Below are positions 1 through 11,520 of a stretch of 64,000 nt of DNA, one piece after another. Position numbers and translations under genes: made by a program. Every line of letters starts with the position of its first letter. The stretch's first letter is position 1. The stretch comes from Thecaphora thlaspeos (lineage: Eukaryota; Basidiomycota; Ustilaginomycetes; Urocystidales; Glomosporiaceae): assembly GCA_900291925.1 (NCBI GenBank), contig UWYS01000002.1, positions 558,001 to 622,000 of the forward strand, in the 5' to 3' direction. Under the pieces are notes generated by a model, which was not told the origin of the DNA, did no database searches, and was given only the letters and a program-made list of their open reading frames with translations.

Positions 1-275
1 GTGCCGGTGTAGCGAGTGCGAGGATATCTGGGGTGATGAGGCCCGCGGAGGAGCCGGCAGCGGCGGAGGTAGAGGAGGAGGCGGGTGCTGACCCAGGGTG
101 CTCGTCACCCGTGGATGGTAGGGCGGCTGCGATGCTTGGTAGCGAGTGGAGGAGCTTCGAGGAGCTGGAGAGGGCCGAGTGGCCCAGGGAAAGCCTGTCG
201 CCTGCCGAAGCCGACGAGCTGACCTTGGACATGGGTGACATGGATGCGAGGGCGAGGGCTGGGGCTGGGGCGTGA
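1..275 (+). CDS. 3' end of an unidentified gene (partial)
   Basis: A frame (codons starting at base 3) is open from the left window edge to a TGA at 273-275, so this looks like the C-terminal part of a protein whose start lies outside the window. The visible part is rich in Glu and Ala, with an acidic run near residues 15-30 and a tail ending in Arg-Ala-Gly-Ala repeats. An ATG-initiated reading would begin at base 33. No domain is recognised. It could also be chance: GC-rich DNA keeps frames open and the piece is short. The downstream neighbour is on the same strand. Confidence 0.4.
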   Translation, partial: AGVASARISGVMRPAEEPAAAEVEEEAGADPGCSSPVDGRAAAMLGSEWRSFEELERAEWPRESLSPAEADELTLDMGDMDARARAGAGA

Positions 276-1104
276 CAGTGACAGTGACAGTGACAGGAAC
301 GGTGGAGTTTTTGGAGTTGGATCGAGGACGGCGGGCGGGAGGAGGTAGTTGGATGCTAGTACTGTGGTAGTAGTGTACGTGTTGGAAATGGAAGGAAAGA
401 AGCGAGGGAGGGGAAGTGGGGAAGCGTGGTGCGCTCGGGCCCACGGCCAAAGAGGCAAGCGCGGCAGGTCGGAAGCGAAAGGCGGCGGTGCCCAGCACGC
501 ACGCACGTGAGCGAGTTGGCGCGGCGGCGGCGGCTGTTTGGCGCAGGCAGGGTGCTGCTGCTGCTGCTGCCGCGGCCCGTCGAGAGCGGAAGAAAGCAAA
601 CAGCCACCCAACACACACACACACACCACACACACTCTCTCTCCCTCGCTCCTCACCTCGCTCACCTTCTCGTTCTGCCTCTCTCTCTCTCTCTCCCTCT
701 CCCTTTCCCTCTCCCTCTCCCTCGGCATCTGCGGCATCCTCCATTGTATCGTTCCCCTCAGCATCAACATCAACATCAACACCACCACTTTACCACCACT
801 ATACCAAAACCACAGCCAGCCCGCACACCGCTCCCAGCTCAGCCCTGCCCTCTATCCCGTCGCAACGCAGCGCCCTCTCTCTCGTTGTGACCTTTCAGAA
901 GTGCTCCAGCCTGCCCTCCTAGCAACGTGAGCACGCATCCATCATCAGAGTAGCGCTCTCCCGCACCACACCGCCTCGTCTCGTCTGCGTCACTCAACAT
1001 TCCATCCTCACCCCGGTCTCGCCCCGTCTGCCTTGCCCGCCGCAGATCCCATTGAAAGCAGCATGGTCGTGCCGCTCGGCACCTACTCTTTCGCTGCAAA
1101 CATC
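276..1104. other. Intergenic / 5' leader with pyrimidine microsatellites
   Basis: No gene is seen. The stretch holds short CA repeats (about 609-633) and a strong CT/CCCT microsatellite (about 635-722), then pyrimidine-rich DNA running up to the next start codon. Such tracts on the coding strand are common in fungal promoters and 5' leaders. The short frames that cross it are repeat-encoded and are not called. Confidence 0.6.
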
Positions 1105-2579
1105 ATGTCGGGCCAAGCAAGCGCAGTCTCCTCCTCCTACCCTGGCCAGACGGGCGCTCCAGCCTCTTCCGCACCATCCACGACACCCGGCAAGGCGAGG
1201 AAGCAGGCTCAAGCGCAGAGGACAAGACTCGTAGCCGTGAGCAGACGTCCGAGTCCCATGTTGTCTCAAGGCGAGAGAAAGAGAGCACCGAGCTGAGCGA
1301 CTTGCTTCTTTTCCTTTTGTTTTCCCTACCATCCTCCAGCTCTCGAAGCACCTCATGACACGACTGCAATATGCAACCTTCAAGGTGGAGCACGGCTGGG
1401 TACGTTTGATCGCAAAGCGAGGCCTGGCTGCCCGGCCGGTCCGGACCGGCGTCTCGAGCTGCCGATGGCTGTTGCTGACCACGGAGTTTCTCCCGCTGCA
1501 TCTATTACATTGTTCCCTTGCATCGCCATCGCAACGATCTGTGTTTTCCGCCACCACAGGCCAAGCAGTCGCTGTCCGAGGTGGAGAACCTTTACTACCG
1601 GCAAAACGAGGGATCCGAGGCCCACCGCGGCGGCGTCAAGCTCGGCGGTGGCTCGTCGGCGTCTCCCTCCAACGCCGCCGCCGCCGCCGCCGAGGCCCCG
1701 GCTACACCGACTGTCATCCATCCGACGTCGATCTCGCCGCGGCTCTTCAAGGACGCGGCGGCGCTGAAGAGACCCGAGTCCGATGGAGGCGACGTCTTTG
1801 GCGGCTACGGCCTCGCTACGCCGCCAGCATCTGGCGGCACCCACCCGAGTTCATACTCGGCCGGCAGCAAGGCGGGCGGGACGCAAGGGCGGTCGGCATC
1901 CAGCACATCCCTCTCACCATCGGGGCCCCAGGCTTCCGGCCTCGCCGAGGCCTACAGCTCGAAGCGGTCGTCGCCGCGGGGCTCCGCACCCTCGAGCGCG
2001 TCGCGCATGTCAGCATCGACCAGGACGAGGCCAGCAACGTCGACGACGACACCGACAGTGGCAGCGCTCGGATCGTCCAACCACAACGGTGTCACTAGCT
2101 ACGCCGACTTCTGGAGCCGGGTCGGGACCAGCTCCGCCTCGACTTCTGCCCCTGCCGTCCCGCGTTCCAGCGGCCGTGCGACAGCATCGGATCCGGAGCG
2201 TGCCTCGACAACCTTAGCCGGCGTCAAGAGGTCGGCCGACGCGGTCCAAAATGGCTTCGACGGCTCGAGCGGCAGAGAGCATGCTGGGTCGAGGGCGGTG
2301 CCCACGTCGTTGTCAACTTCGTCGAGCGCAACGATGTTGAACGAGGCCAGCGGCGGCAGCCCGCTGAAGCGAGTGCGCTTGGACCTCTCGCCTGCCAAGA
2401 AGCAGCAACAGCAGCAGCAGGGCGGCAGTCTGCACGCATCGCCTCTGCCGGAGCGCGGGCCGAGCTTCGCCGCCTCAGGAGCCATGCTTTATGGGGCGAG
2501 AAGCGCGACTGGGTACGCTGCGGCAGGCCTCCCGAGATTGGGACGGAACGACAGCCCCACGCCCGATGCAAGACCCTGA
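1105..2579 (+). CDS. Putative Whi5/Nrm1-like transcriptional repressor (three exons)
   Basis: Proposed exons 1105-1236, 1340-1399 and 1560-2579 (403 aa). Donors are GTGAGC and GTACGT, both acceptors are CAG, and both junctions are phase 0. The joins rebuild one uninterrupted conserved-looking block at residues 45-80, containing HLMTRLQYATFKVEHGW and then SEVENLYYRQ. This resembles the short helical motif of the fungal Whi5/Nrm1 family, which binds G1/S transcription factors (SBF/MBF) and represses cell-cycle genes; that match is from memory and tentative. The rest is low-complexity Ser/Ala/Pro sequence with many SP sites and a polyGln run, as in disordered phospho-regulated repressors. In-frame ATGs at 1033 and 1063 could extend the N-terminus; 1105 was chosen because the extension is not protein-like. 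The gene model is fairly secure, the function is not. Confidence 0.6.
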
Positions 2580-5076
2580 CAAGGGATCTTTCACGTATCT
2601 CTCGAGATAATCTTTAACCGGGAGCCAACGGGGCTCGAGCGTTGCAATGAGGCTCGATCGTGCAAAGGCGGGCCGTGCTCATCGTTTCATCCGAGCTCTG
2701 CCAGACAAAGGGGGGGATATACGATGGCTCACTCTTGGACACTCGCTTACCTCAACACGTCATGCATCTTCTTGCTCGCCGTCGCACCGTGTTTCCCGAC
2801 ACGTCGACGCACAGAACTGCACATGGGTATGAAGGGATGCCGAGAGTGGCCTTGCAGGCTGGACTGGCTGGTCACGCTCTACTGCGACTGGCGGGTCCGT
2901 TCCGATGCTACTGCGCACATGCTGTCGGCTTCGAGATCTTCCTCATCTCATCCTCGCTCCCCACTCTGCCATCCGCGACGGAACGGATCTAACTGCTCTT
3001 CCGGGAGCCAGACCCGCTCTCCATTTTCTTCTCTTTGTCTCTCACGCCCACACTCACACCCACAATTCAATGATACCATGCACGAAGCCGTCTCGCGACC
3101 GAGCTGTTCCCCTTCTGCTTCCGTTTCCGGACCTCGTCATTCTCTATTGTTGGCGTCTTCTGTTCTGGACGTTCAGAAATCTTCATCTTCGACCTTCTAG
3201 CGTCGTCCATCTGTCGTTCTCGCAGAGGGGGTAAATAGTCGGGGTAGCAGACGAAGCTAGCGCACCGTAGTCGACGTTACCGCGCCTAGAGTGCTTCCAT
3301 CGAGCAAGGTTAGTCGAGGGATGCTTGCTTCCTGGATCATCCGGATGAAGTCTGTATTGGCGAGGCGGACCGAACGTGCAGGGTACTGTAAACGTGTCGC
3401 GTTGCCGATACAGCATGCTCGAGTGATGCGCACCTTGATACTGTTGGAGATCGACCGCATCGGCTCCGAAAGTCAGGCAATCGGACCGATCGGGCTGCGG
3501 TCAGTCGCCGACTCGCCATCGGAGCTGCCACCACCAGGCCTAGACCTCACGGGTGGAGGCCTTCCGGGACGCCGTCGGCATCCCAAGAGCATATCAGAGA
3601 CCGAAGGCATGCTTGTGGGATTGCTGGGGATCGTCTAATGTACAAATAGAGGGCCCTGGGCACCATCGTCGAGCTGGAACGGATTATCTTTTACGTCTAC
3701 TTTCCACAGATACGCTACATACTTACCTGTACAGTACAAACAAAAGGAAGAAATGCTCGGCAAACCCTCCTTCCCACTAGCCTGGGCTCTTGGCGTCCCT
3801 AAGCCCACCTGCCTCGCCTGTATCGGTCAGGCGGTGTATGTATATTGTATCACATCGTTCCAATTTGAATCGCCCATGTGTTCGTTGCGAATGAATAGCG
3901 AGGAGATGCGACGTTGCTCCAAGCTGGCGACAGACGGGCGGTGGCGTGGAAATATAACTGAATCCTTGCGATACAGGTCGGGGCTGGGGCTAAGTAGCCC
4001 CTGTTGCGAAATGTCCCTATTCATTGCGGCTCCCCAAGCATCCCTATTGAGCGACTCGATGGGTTGAAAGAGGAGAAGCTGAGCCGAGCAGGTTCACGCT
4101 CTCTCCCTCGCGATGCGAGCCACTCAGCCGAACGACGAGGACGATCGCGACCGTCGCGGACAATGGTGGTGATGGCGATGGCGCCCGCTGACACACTACT
4201 TCTTTAATGGCACTGGTGGTAAAGAGCAACGATGCAGTGCAGTAGAGCGCAATTGGAGCAGTTCGGTTCATACGCTGCTGCAAGAAAGGTCCTTTCGAAC
4301 GTTCTTGTTCTGGGTTGAAAGACTCGATCAAAATCGAGCAGAGTCTCACGACGTTGATGGTAGCGGCGGATACAACGGAAGCACGGCCGGCTATGGCAAG
4401 GATGGGTGGTGAGAATTGACCGGTGGTCCAGGCCATTGTCTGAGAGCTTTCCGGCGAGAACGACCAGATCAATGGCGGGGCCGCTGATATGTAAGTAGTC
4501 GCTCGGAGGTGTCGACGCATGCGGAAAGGAGCAACACGGTTCTGGAAGCGCGCCGGCGTCGCTCAGTCACGGAGCAGCCGACCAAAGGTGGACCGAGTTG
4601 CCGGAACTCATCGCCATCCGAGCCCAGCACCATCTCTGCGTAGAAAGTCCTGATTATCCTAGCACCCCTTCCGCCGTCGAGGTGTCAGTGGCGCACGATC
4701 GATTGCTCAGTCACCAGCTCGTCCAGTTCGGGTCTTGCGCCCGACGCCTTGCATCTTCTGCATGGCGTTCAGTCCAGATGAGGACGGCGGTGGGCTGCGG
4801 CCAGGGTCTGGTGCGGCTGCGGCGGCTGCGGCGGCTGCTGCTCGTCGTCGTGATGGGATGTGGCTGACACATAGGGACAATAACTTTAAATCTATTCTCG
4901 GCGTCGTGATCGCAGCAAAGCGAGTATGTACACATGTACAGTATTTACAACGGAGATGTGTCGTGAACAAAGAGGTACAGGCTAATCTTGTTCTTGGCTT
5001 GCGAGGGTTGCCCATACATCGATCATCGATCTGCTTCCTTGACAACGGTCGAATACGACTCCCGGGCAGGTAAACT

Positions 5077-5104
5077 TACATACTCTGAACCGTATGAGTA
5101 TGTA
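5077..5104. repeat. Inverted repeat, 9-bp arms
   Basis: TACATACTC at 5077-5085 is exactly reverse-complementary to GAGTATGTA at 5096-5104, with a 10-nt spacer. It could form a small hairpin or be a dimeric protein-binding site. Confidence 0.7.
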
Positions 5105-5791
5105 CAGAGTAAGTTAGCACGCACGTTGTGTGCTTGTGCTCGTCGACCTGCGCTGCCTGGCCTGATCTGCCTTGAGGGTTGGGGCTAGGACAGCCGCAGA
5201 AAGAATGACTCAATCCTCGCCTAAAAGCGGTGTGCCACACCTTAAGTTGGCGAGCGCCACTTTGCGTTGTGGCTGTCAGGCACCTTGCTCACTCACTCGC
5301 GGATCCGCAGTCGATATTCGACCGTCCCATTCGTCCTAGAGGCAACGGGCCTTGTACGACCTCCTTCGATTCCTTGATTCTTTGTCCCTTTCTCCACCAT
5401 CCATCCATCTTGAGTCAAGACCGGAGACGCCTGCGCTCTGCCCCGTCCCGTATCCCCGCCATCGTGTTTCTTGGGTCAGGGTGAGATGCGGTGGTCGCGA
5501 GGCTCAGCTAGTCGCTCCCAATCAGCGGATAGCCTGTACAAACGCACAGGCGAGGCAGGCGGTGGGCGTGAGGGGGCCGGCTAGGCGGGCTCGCAGGTCT
5601 TTCCCTACCTGGCGGTACGCCCTCCCACCTGAGAGGCCGCCTCTATGTATGTAGGAATCGGTCCGGCCCCGTGGGACGAGAGCGGGGACGTCGTCGAGCT
5701 GAGCCTTCATGTGTCGATATCGACGTCCAAAAAGGGGAAGCTGCGGTTGGGCTGAAGCTATCCAAGTGCGATCATCAAGAGACTTTCTAAG

Positions 5792-5829
5792 GTACAGGAA
5801 GTTACATACTGTATGTACCGGACCTGTAC
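5792..5829. repeat. Nested inverted repeats
   Basis: The outer arms are GTACAGG (5792-5798) and CCTGTAC (5823-5829). Inside them lies TACATAC-T-GTATGTA (5803-5817), a 7-bp-arm palindrome around a single central base. The inner core uses the same TACATAC letters as the repeat at 5077. Confidence 0.7.
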
Positions 5830-8238
5830 ATAACTAATGTGTGCAACTTTGTTGTCGACGATCGTCGATGCCAACGCAAGGGGTGTCCTGCCCTGCCTGC
5901 TTTCCGTCGCCACCCGCCCTCGGTTGGGCGCGAGATGAAGAATTTGTCTCGGGCGGATCGCCGCAGCGTCGTCGCCGCTTATTCCCGCCTTCGTCTTTCC
6001 CCTCACCTGTCGTGAGCATGTGCCGGAGCTTCCGCGCCGCCGCACGTTCATACCGAGCGAGCGAGCCGAGCGATGGTGATGGGTCATGCAAGCCTTACTA
6101 CGCCTTCCCTCGCCCCCCCTGCGTTCTTTTGCCTTTGCTCGCGCATCCCTCTGTTCTCTGCAAGGGTCCAAGGGGTAGGAGGTGATCCAGCTGAAGCTTG
6201 CTTTGATCGGTCTACTTTGAGACCGGCGCAAGGAAGAAGGATCCTACACCCGTTACGCCGCGGTGGTATGATACTCTTATTTTACTGTATCGTACAGTCT
6301 GGCGTTGTTGCAGCGTGTGAAAGCGCTTTGCTACATAGACAAATTAGTCGTACAGACCAAGAAGGCAAAGCGAGCGAAGGCTCTTCCGGCTGAATTCCAT
6401 GTGCCGTGGCACCGAGAGGCCCTTGGGGTGTCTCGCACCGGTCCGCTCCGTGCATGTGGTACGCCGACGCATGCTCGAGCCTGGCCGATCTGCATCCGAC
6501 GCCACCTTTTTCCGACAAGAGGAAACGAAAGAACGAACCCTCGTTCAATGGAGGCAAAACCCTCCCCGGCCGTCGTCGGCGCACAGAGCAAAGAGTAAGC
6601 TAACTACCTACGCTAGTAAGTAAGTAAGTAATTCAATTTAGTAGCAAGGCATTGGAACGCAAGGCTGCCCTTCTTTTCTGCCTCCTTGGCACGGCGGTTG
6701 CCATTGTACAAGCTCTGTCGTCATGCGCTAGGCCCCCTCGGTGCTGCGGCGACGGCAAGGCGGTGCTGATGGTGGTGGTGATCGTCTGTTGCCAGCTCTA
6801 CGACCATCCTATGTTCCCAAGTACTAGGGTCTCAGATAACTTACACCGTATATCGAGTCGAACGAAGCAACGCCGATGGGCTGGCTTGCGGGTGTATCCG
6901 AAGCATCGCCGTCATCGGCACCGGCTAAGACCAAGCACAGAGGCCGGGCCTGTCTCCGCTCTGACGGTGAGGCAGACAAAGGAGGCGTTTTCGGTGCAGA
7001 CCCACCCACCCGCCATGAAACGAACCCTTTCGAGCCCCCCCCCGTGAGAAAGCCCGAATCGAAAGGAACAAAGGGCAGAGCGAACCTGGGTGCTAGTCAT
7101 ACAAGCCGAGGAGCCGCTGAGCTGGCGCGGTGGAGGCTGCAACGCTCATCCTCGTCTGAAGGCCAGCCCGGTGCGCCGTCTACGAAGGGCTCAGACAGCA
7201 AGCACAACACTCCTCTAGGCGCTGCGAACGAGCGGCCTGCTCCGAAGCACCGACGTATGTAAGCTGTAAGTTACGGAACAAAACAAGCAGCATGTGTTGC
7301 CTCCACGGCGTGGCTAAAGAGAGGATCATTCGCTTTCCAAACTCGATCACATGATGGAGCAGCAGACTTTGGACGCGTTGTCGTTGTAAGGGAATCCTCG
7401 CAGATTTCCATATGGCTGCTGCCGTTACCAGCATCGTTCAGCGTGTGGTCGCACCGTCACGCATGGCGCAGGCGGTGGCTGACGGAGCGGAGCCGGCAAA
7501 GAGACGCGCAAGGGCTCAGTCGCAGCGCAATCGTCGACGGTCGACGACGCCCAAAGGCTCGAGCTCCTCGGTCCGTTGGCAAAGTCAGTGTCTAACATCC
7601 GAACGAGACGGCGGCCGCTAGCGTCGAAGTCTTTCCGAAGCCTGTGTCAACGTCACTTCTTGTCTCGTTGTTCGAGGTACAGAGGTTGACGTTGGTGGTA
7701 GTTACCGCGATTAAAGTTTCTCCTTGCAGAGAAGCTGAATCCGTATGGCGAAAGGCTTTCCGTAGAGCTGCGCGGCTTACATCATCTGTTCAAACGGAGG
7801 CTATCGTTGTCGGTTTTCTTATGATTCTTCTTTCTTATCTTTTCAGGCGGGGCCTTGGCGCTTGGCGGCAAGGGGTGCCGGTGGCCACGGGCCGTCGCGG
7901 TGGGGCCGTGAATAATACAGTACGCAGACTCTCTGTAGAAGCTTTGGTAATCTTACATATATGTTACGAGGGTGGCAGCAAAGTTCGGGGCTTATGGCCG
8001 AGCCTTTGATCGCGAGCTAGACCTACCTCTGATGCTTACATATGGACCTCTCACCGGTGAACAAAGCGATCCAACAGCACAAGGGCGAAGTCTAAGTCGC
8101 GGAGGTCGTCGACAAGGTCGCCAAACACCTGATCGAGGTCATGGATCTTGTACACGACTGAGACAAGAGTTCGATTTCGGTAGATCATCTTGAAGGCAAG
8201 CGGCACAGCGGCGCAGAGTCTCGTACAGGTACTCGACT

Positions 8239-8250
8239 GTACATATGTAC
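8239..8250. repeat. Perfect 12-bp palindrome
   Basis: GTACATATGTAC reads the same on both strands. Related CATATG or TACATA pieces occur nearby at about 7957, 8038, 8394 and 8518. Confidence 0.7.
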
Positions 8251-9321
8251 TGCACTTTACTGTGCTGCGGTCGAGAACGAGCAGCAGCAGCTTCGACGAG
8301 GTCCCGCTGTACGAGCTACATTCGAGATTGCAGCGACCCGAGGTTCCGAAGCAAGAAGAGCTGGGTTGCAGGCCTCGGCATCCATGATGCTCGTACATAT
8401 GTGCCCTGCTTTGGCCCGACCGGCGTGAGTCTGCACACGCTGCCCTTGGACTTTGACTCCTACGCCGCTGCCTCCCTGCTTCCCCTAAGCCTACTCGCCG
8501 TCAACGAGGAGCACTTATGTACATACATATTTTGGGGCATGCTCCATGCTCGCTGAGCCTAACTCAGTTGCGTGGCCGACCAGATCACTCGTCCCTCGGA
8601 CGTCGCATTCATACAGGTAGTACGTGCTGCACGGCCTGCCCGCCCGTTCCTGTCTGACCGACTCAGCTTGCTCGCAATTTCCCGCTACATAGAAAGCGGA
8701 AGGGGTCCATGCTAGCGTGGGAGCGCCGGCGCCGCTGAAACGCCGCTCCTTGAGCCAAAACCGAAAACCTTTTACAAGCGTTACACAGCATGTGAACCAC
8801 CTTGTTGGCCTCGGAGGACACGAAACGGGCTACCGGTGCTCGATGCTTCATAAAAGCTCCTCTTTCGCCGAGCCGTCGGTATTAGCCGTCGCTGTATGAG
8901 CAGCCTTAGGTTGTGAGTCCATATACATACTTACGAGGTCGTCGATAGGCGAACGAACATACAGTATAAACCATAGAGAGAAGTCCCCGGTCCGCGAACC
9001 GGCCGTTGGCACCGCCCCAGAGGCCAAGCGGACTGCCGTTGCCGCCGTCGTCGCAGAAGCAGCGCGCTCGCTCGATGTGTTGAGATCGCTGCCGATGGGA
9101 TCGTTTGTTGTCGTGTTTTGCTTGCGCGCTGCGTTCCGTCTGCACAGATTTTTCCGACTGGCTGATCTGGGGCGTTGTCACGCTGCTGCTGTGTGACCAT
9201 GGCTTGTCCACGACTAAATAGTATTTCATTCTGGCTAAAAGTAGGGGTGGTCTTGGTTGTCTTTGCTCGGCAGTTGCTTGAGATTGTAAATGACCGTGGA
9301 TAGCGGTGAATGCCTCTGTGA

Positions 9322-9528
9322 ATAAACTGTGAATTACCAATCAATAGACCGCAGCTACGCTCGCCCTGGCAGCGCCCTGCTCAGGCTCAGGATGCCTTCT
9401 TCTCGCTGTGTCGCTTTCTTGAGGACCTTAGTTACCTTGACCCCATCCTTCCACGCAAACGAGGCGACATCTGGGACCAGGCCGTGATGTATCAGATCGT
9501 CGCTCCAACGTGGCCGTCAAGGGGCTGA
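9322..9528 (+). pseudogene. Coding-like fragment without a start codon
   Basis: The frame is open from a TGA at 9319 to a TGA at 9526. Its central part reads like globular protein (for example FFSLCRFLEDLSYLDPI, then RGDIWDQAVMYQIVAP). No ATG or partner exon was found, and the family is not recognised. It may be a remnant of a decayed gene, one exon of a gene I could not assemble, or chance. Confidence 0.25.
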
Positions 9529-10694
9529 GATCCTTAAGCTCGAGACAGATTTCAGACCAGACCGTTCACGGTAGAGGCGCGGCAGCAGCACAATCAAGAA
9601 TGGCTCCGTTGTAGGTTCCTGCCGATGGAGGGTCCTCACCGGCAGAATGAACTCATACATATGAAGGCTTCGTTCATCTATACGGTCTCGGAGAGAACGG
9701 CGATCTGACATGGTAGTTGATTCGGCCAGGTCCGCAAAGAAGGCCGCTCGATTTGAGAGCGATGCCGCCAAGACGTAGCTACCGCTGCCTTCATTTCGCC
9801 TCAAGCATTGTGCCCGGACCGACTCGGTGGGACCAAGGGACCCAGCAAGAGAGTCTGACAAGGCCGCACTGAACCGTTCCGTTGTTCACCATGGGCCGAG
9901 GAGGGAAGAGAGTGATGCTGAAGGTTCAGTGCCTGAGACGGAATCGGAGCAAATCTTGAATGAGAGGTGTGTGGGAAGACATGCTGGCAGACCGAGTCGG
10001 CGGCGGCGGCAGAACCAACCATCACACGCCACCAACACACAGCACAGCGCGGCGCAGCGCGACTCGTACCTCGCTGCTGGCCACACGGAAGTGCAGCGAC
10101 CCAGGAAGCCGGGTCAAGGCGGCGCTCCGCCTAGCCTTTGCAGGCCTCATCTTGCTCTGAACCTTTTAAGAGACGGAAGCAAGGCGAGGCCGGTCGTCGC
10201 CACCAGGCCCTGACGCCACGCACGGCCTAGCCTGCCAACATACCGATATCTTGGCCCCGTTCCAAGACGAATTGGTTGATGCCGGATAGGGCCGACCCGA
10301 GAGGCTTAAGCGGAAGGACAAAGGGCGTCGTAGCGGTCAGTCTGAGCTTGACATACTGTAGTACACCGGCTAGGCCCAAGTCATAAGCGGATTTGGTCTT
10401 GCTGTACACGTAGCTACGCTTCTTCTCTCCGACCCTTCAGAGTCGTGAGAGTGCAAGGATGTGTTACTTACATGCATGCTCACACCTCTGTAGTAGTGAG
10501 AAGTCTCGGCGTGGCGTTCCTGCCCGGTATCTACGTGGCGCCCAAGATCTGCCTGCCACGGTTTTGTGTACTGTAACAGGGCCGGCCGTCTAAAAGAAAG
10601 GAAAGCCATAGCATCGTCCGTAGCTTGTCTCCGTCTCCCTCGCTGACGACGACGTCGAGAAGTAGTACGGAAGCTCACACACTACACCTATCTG

Positions 10695-10737
10695 CTCTCT
10701 CCCCCTCCCCCTCCCCCTCCCCCTCCTCCTCTCCCTC
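10695..10737. repeat. (CCCCCT)n / (CCT)n tract
   Basis: Tandem CCCCCT units pass into CCT units. Simple repeat. Confidence 0.85.
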
Positions 10738-11163
10738 TACAGCTAACTGGAAATTGCAGTACGCCGCCTTACGTAGGTACCGGACAAGGAGCAGGCGATC
10801 CCGGGTGTCGAGAGCAAACCTTAACAGCTCCATGTACTCACGACACTTTTCCTTTCTGTGTGGATCACCAAGAACGAGTTTGATGCCTGATGGGTGTTGG
10901 TGCTCCCTCCCTCTCGCTTTCCGCTCACTAATAACCAGAAAATTGATATCTTGGAGCAGACGGTGACCCGGAAGCGGGTGCATGTTGCCGGTTGGTTGTG
11001 CGTGTCTCCGGGAAGCAGCGCATTGCCTGTCCGCCCCCCAATCAAAGTAATCTTGGCTTGCCTTTGCTTGCCCTGTGACGAAAAAGCGCCTGGCCTGCCC
11101 TGGCCTGGCTTGAAGAGGGTTGGCGGCTAGGTCGGCCGGTCATCACTCGCGCTGTCGTCTCCG

Positions 11164-11180
11164 CCCCCCCCCCCCCCCCC
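11164..11180. repeat. Poly-C run of 17
   Basis: Seventeen consecutive C on the + strand. Such runs are mutation-prone and can be mis-sized in assemblies. Confidence 0.9.
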
Positions 11181-11427
11181 TGGAGTTTGGAAGACATGAT
11201 GGCCGGTCATCGGTCGTGCTTGTTTGCAACAGCGAGCGCGACCAACGGACGGATCTGGCCTTCCCTCGCAGCCTCTCCCTCGACCCTTGCCCGCCATCCT
11301 CGTCGTCCCTCGTTCACTCTTGGCTCACTCTCACCTGCTACACAGCGCACCCTTCGCCGCCTAACCTTGCTTCTCTGGGCTGACTCTGCACCGGTCCCCT
11401 TCCTTCCAGCTCGGCCCATCGGAGTCG

Positions 11428-11520
11428 ACCCCTCTCTCCCTCTCTCCCTCTCTCCCTCTCTCCCTCTTTCTCTCTTCCTTGCTCTCTCTATCTCTCTCTC
11501 ACACACACACTCTCTCTCTG
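11428..11520. repeat. CT-rich microsatellite
   Basis: Tandem CCCTCTCT units pass into CTCTCT and a short CACACA run upstream of the GATA-factor gene. Confidence 0.85.

Larger units (their letters stand above)
2580..11100. other. Gene-poor block of about 8.5 kb
   Basis: No intact gene with a recognisable product or a convincing splice model is seen on either strand. Base composition looks more balanced than in the flanking genes. The block holds scattered short motifs built from TACAT, ATGTA and GTAC, several arranged as inverted repeats (5077-5104, 5792-5829, 8239-8250). It also holds short stretches that read like protein but are broken by stops (about 8050-8400, 8938-9199, 9322-9528). A (CCCCCT)n tract lies at about 10695-10737. 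No tRNA or obvious transposase was found. It could be a long regulatory region, decayed genes or elements, or a non-coding RNA locus. Confidence 0.6.

Noticed and set aside
8051..8398. Minus-strand YLYETLR followed by a VPLAFKMIY-like piece, suggesting a cytochrome P450 ExxR helix
   Set aside because: The two pieces lie in different frames, and neither the heme-binding Cys motif nor other P450 blocks are found nearby. The similarity is too short to claim.
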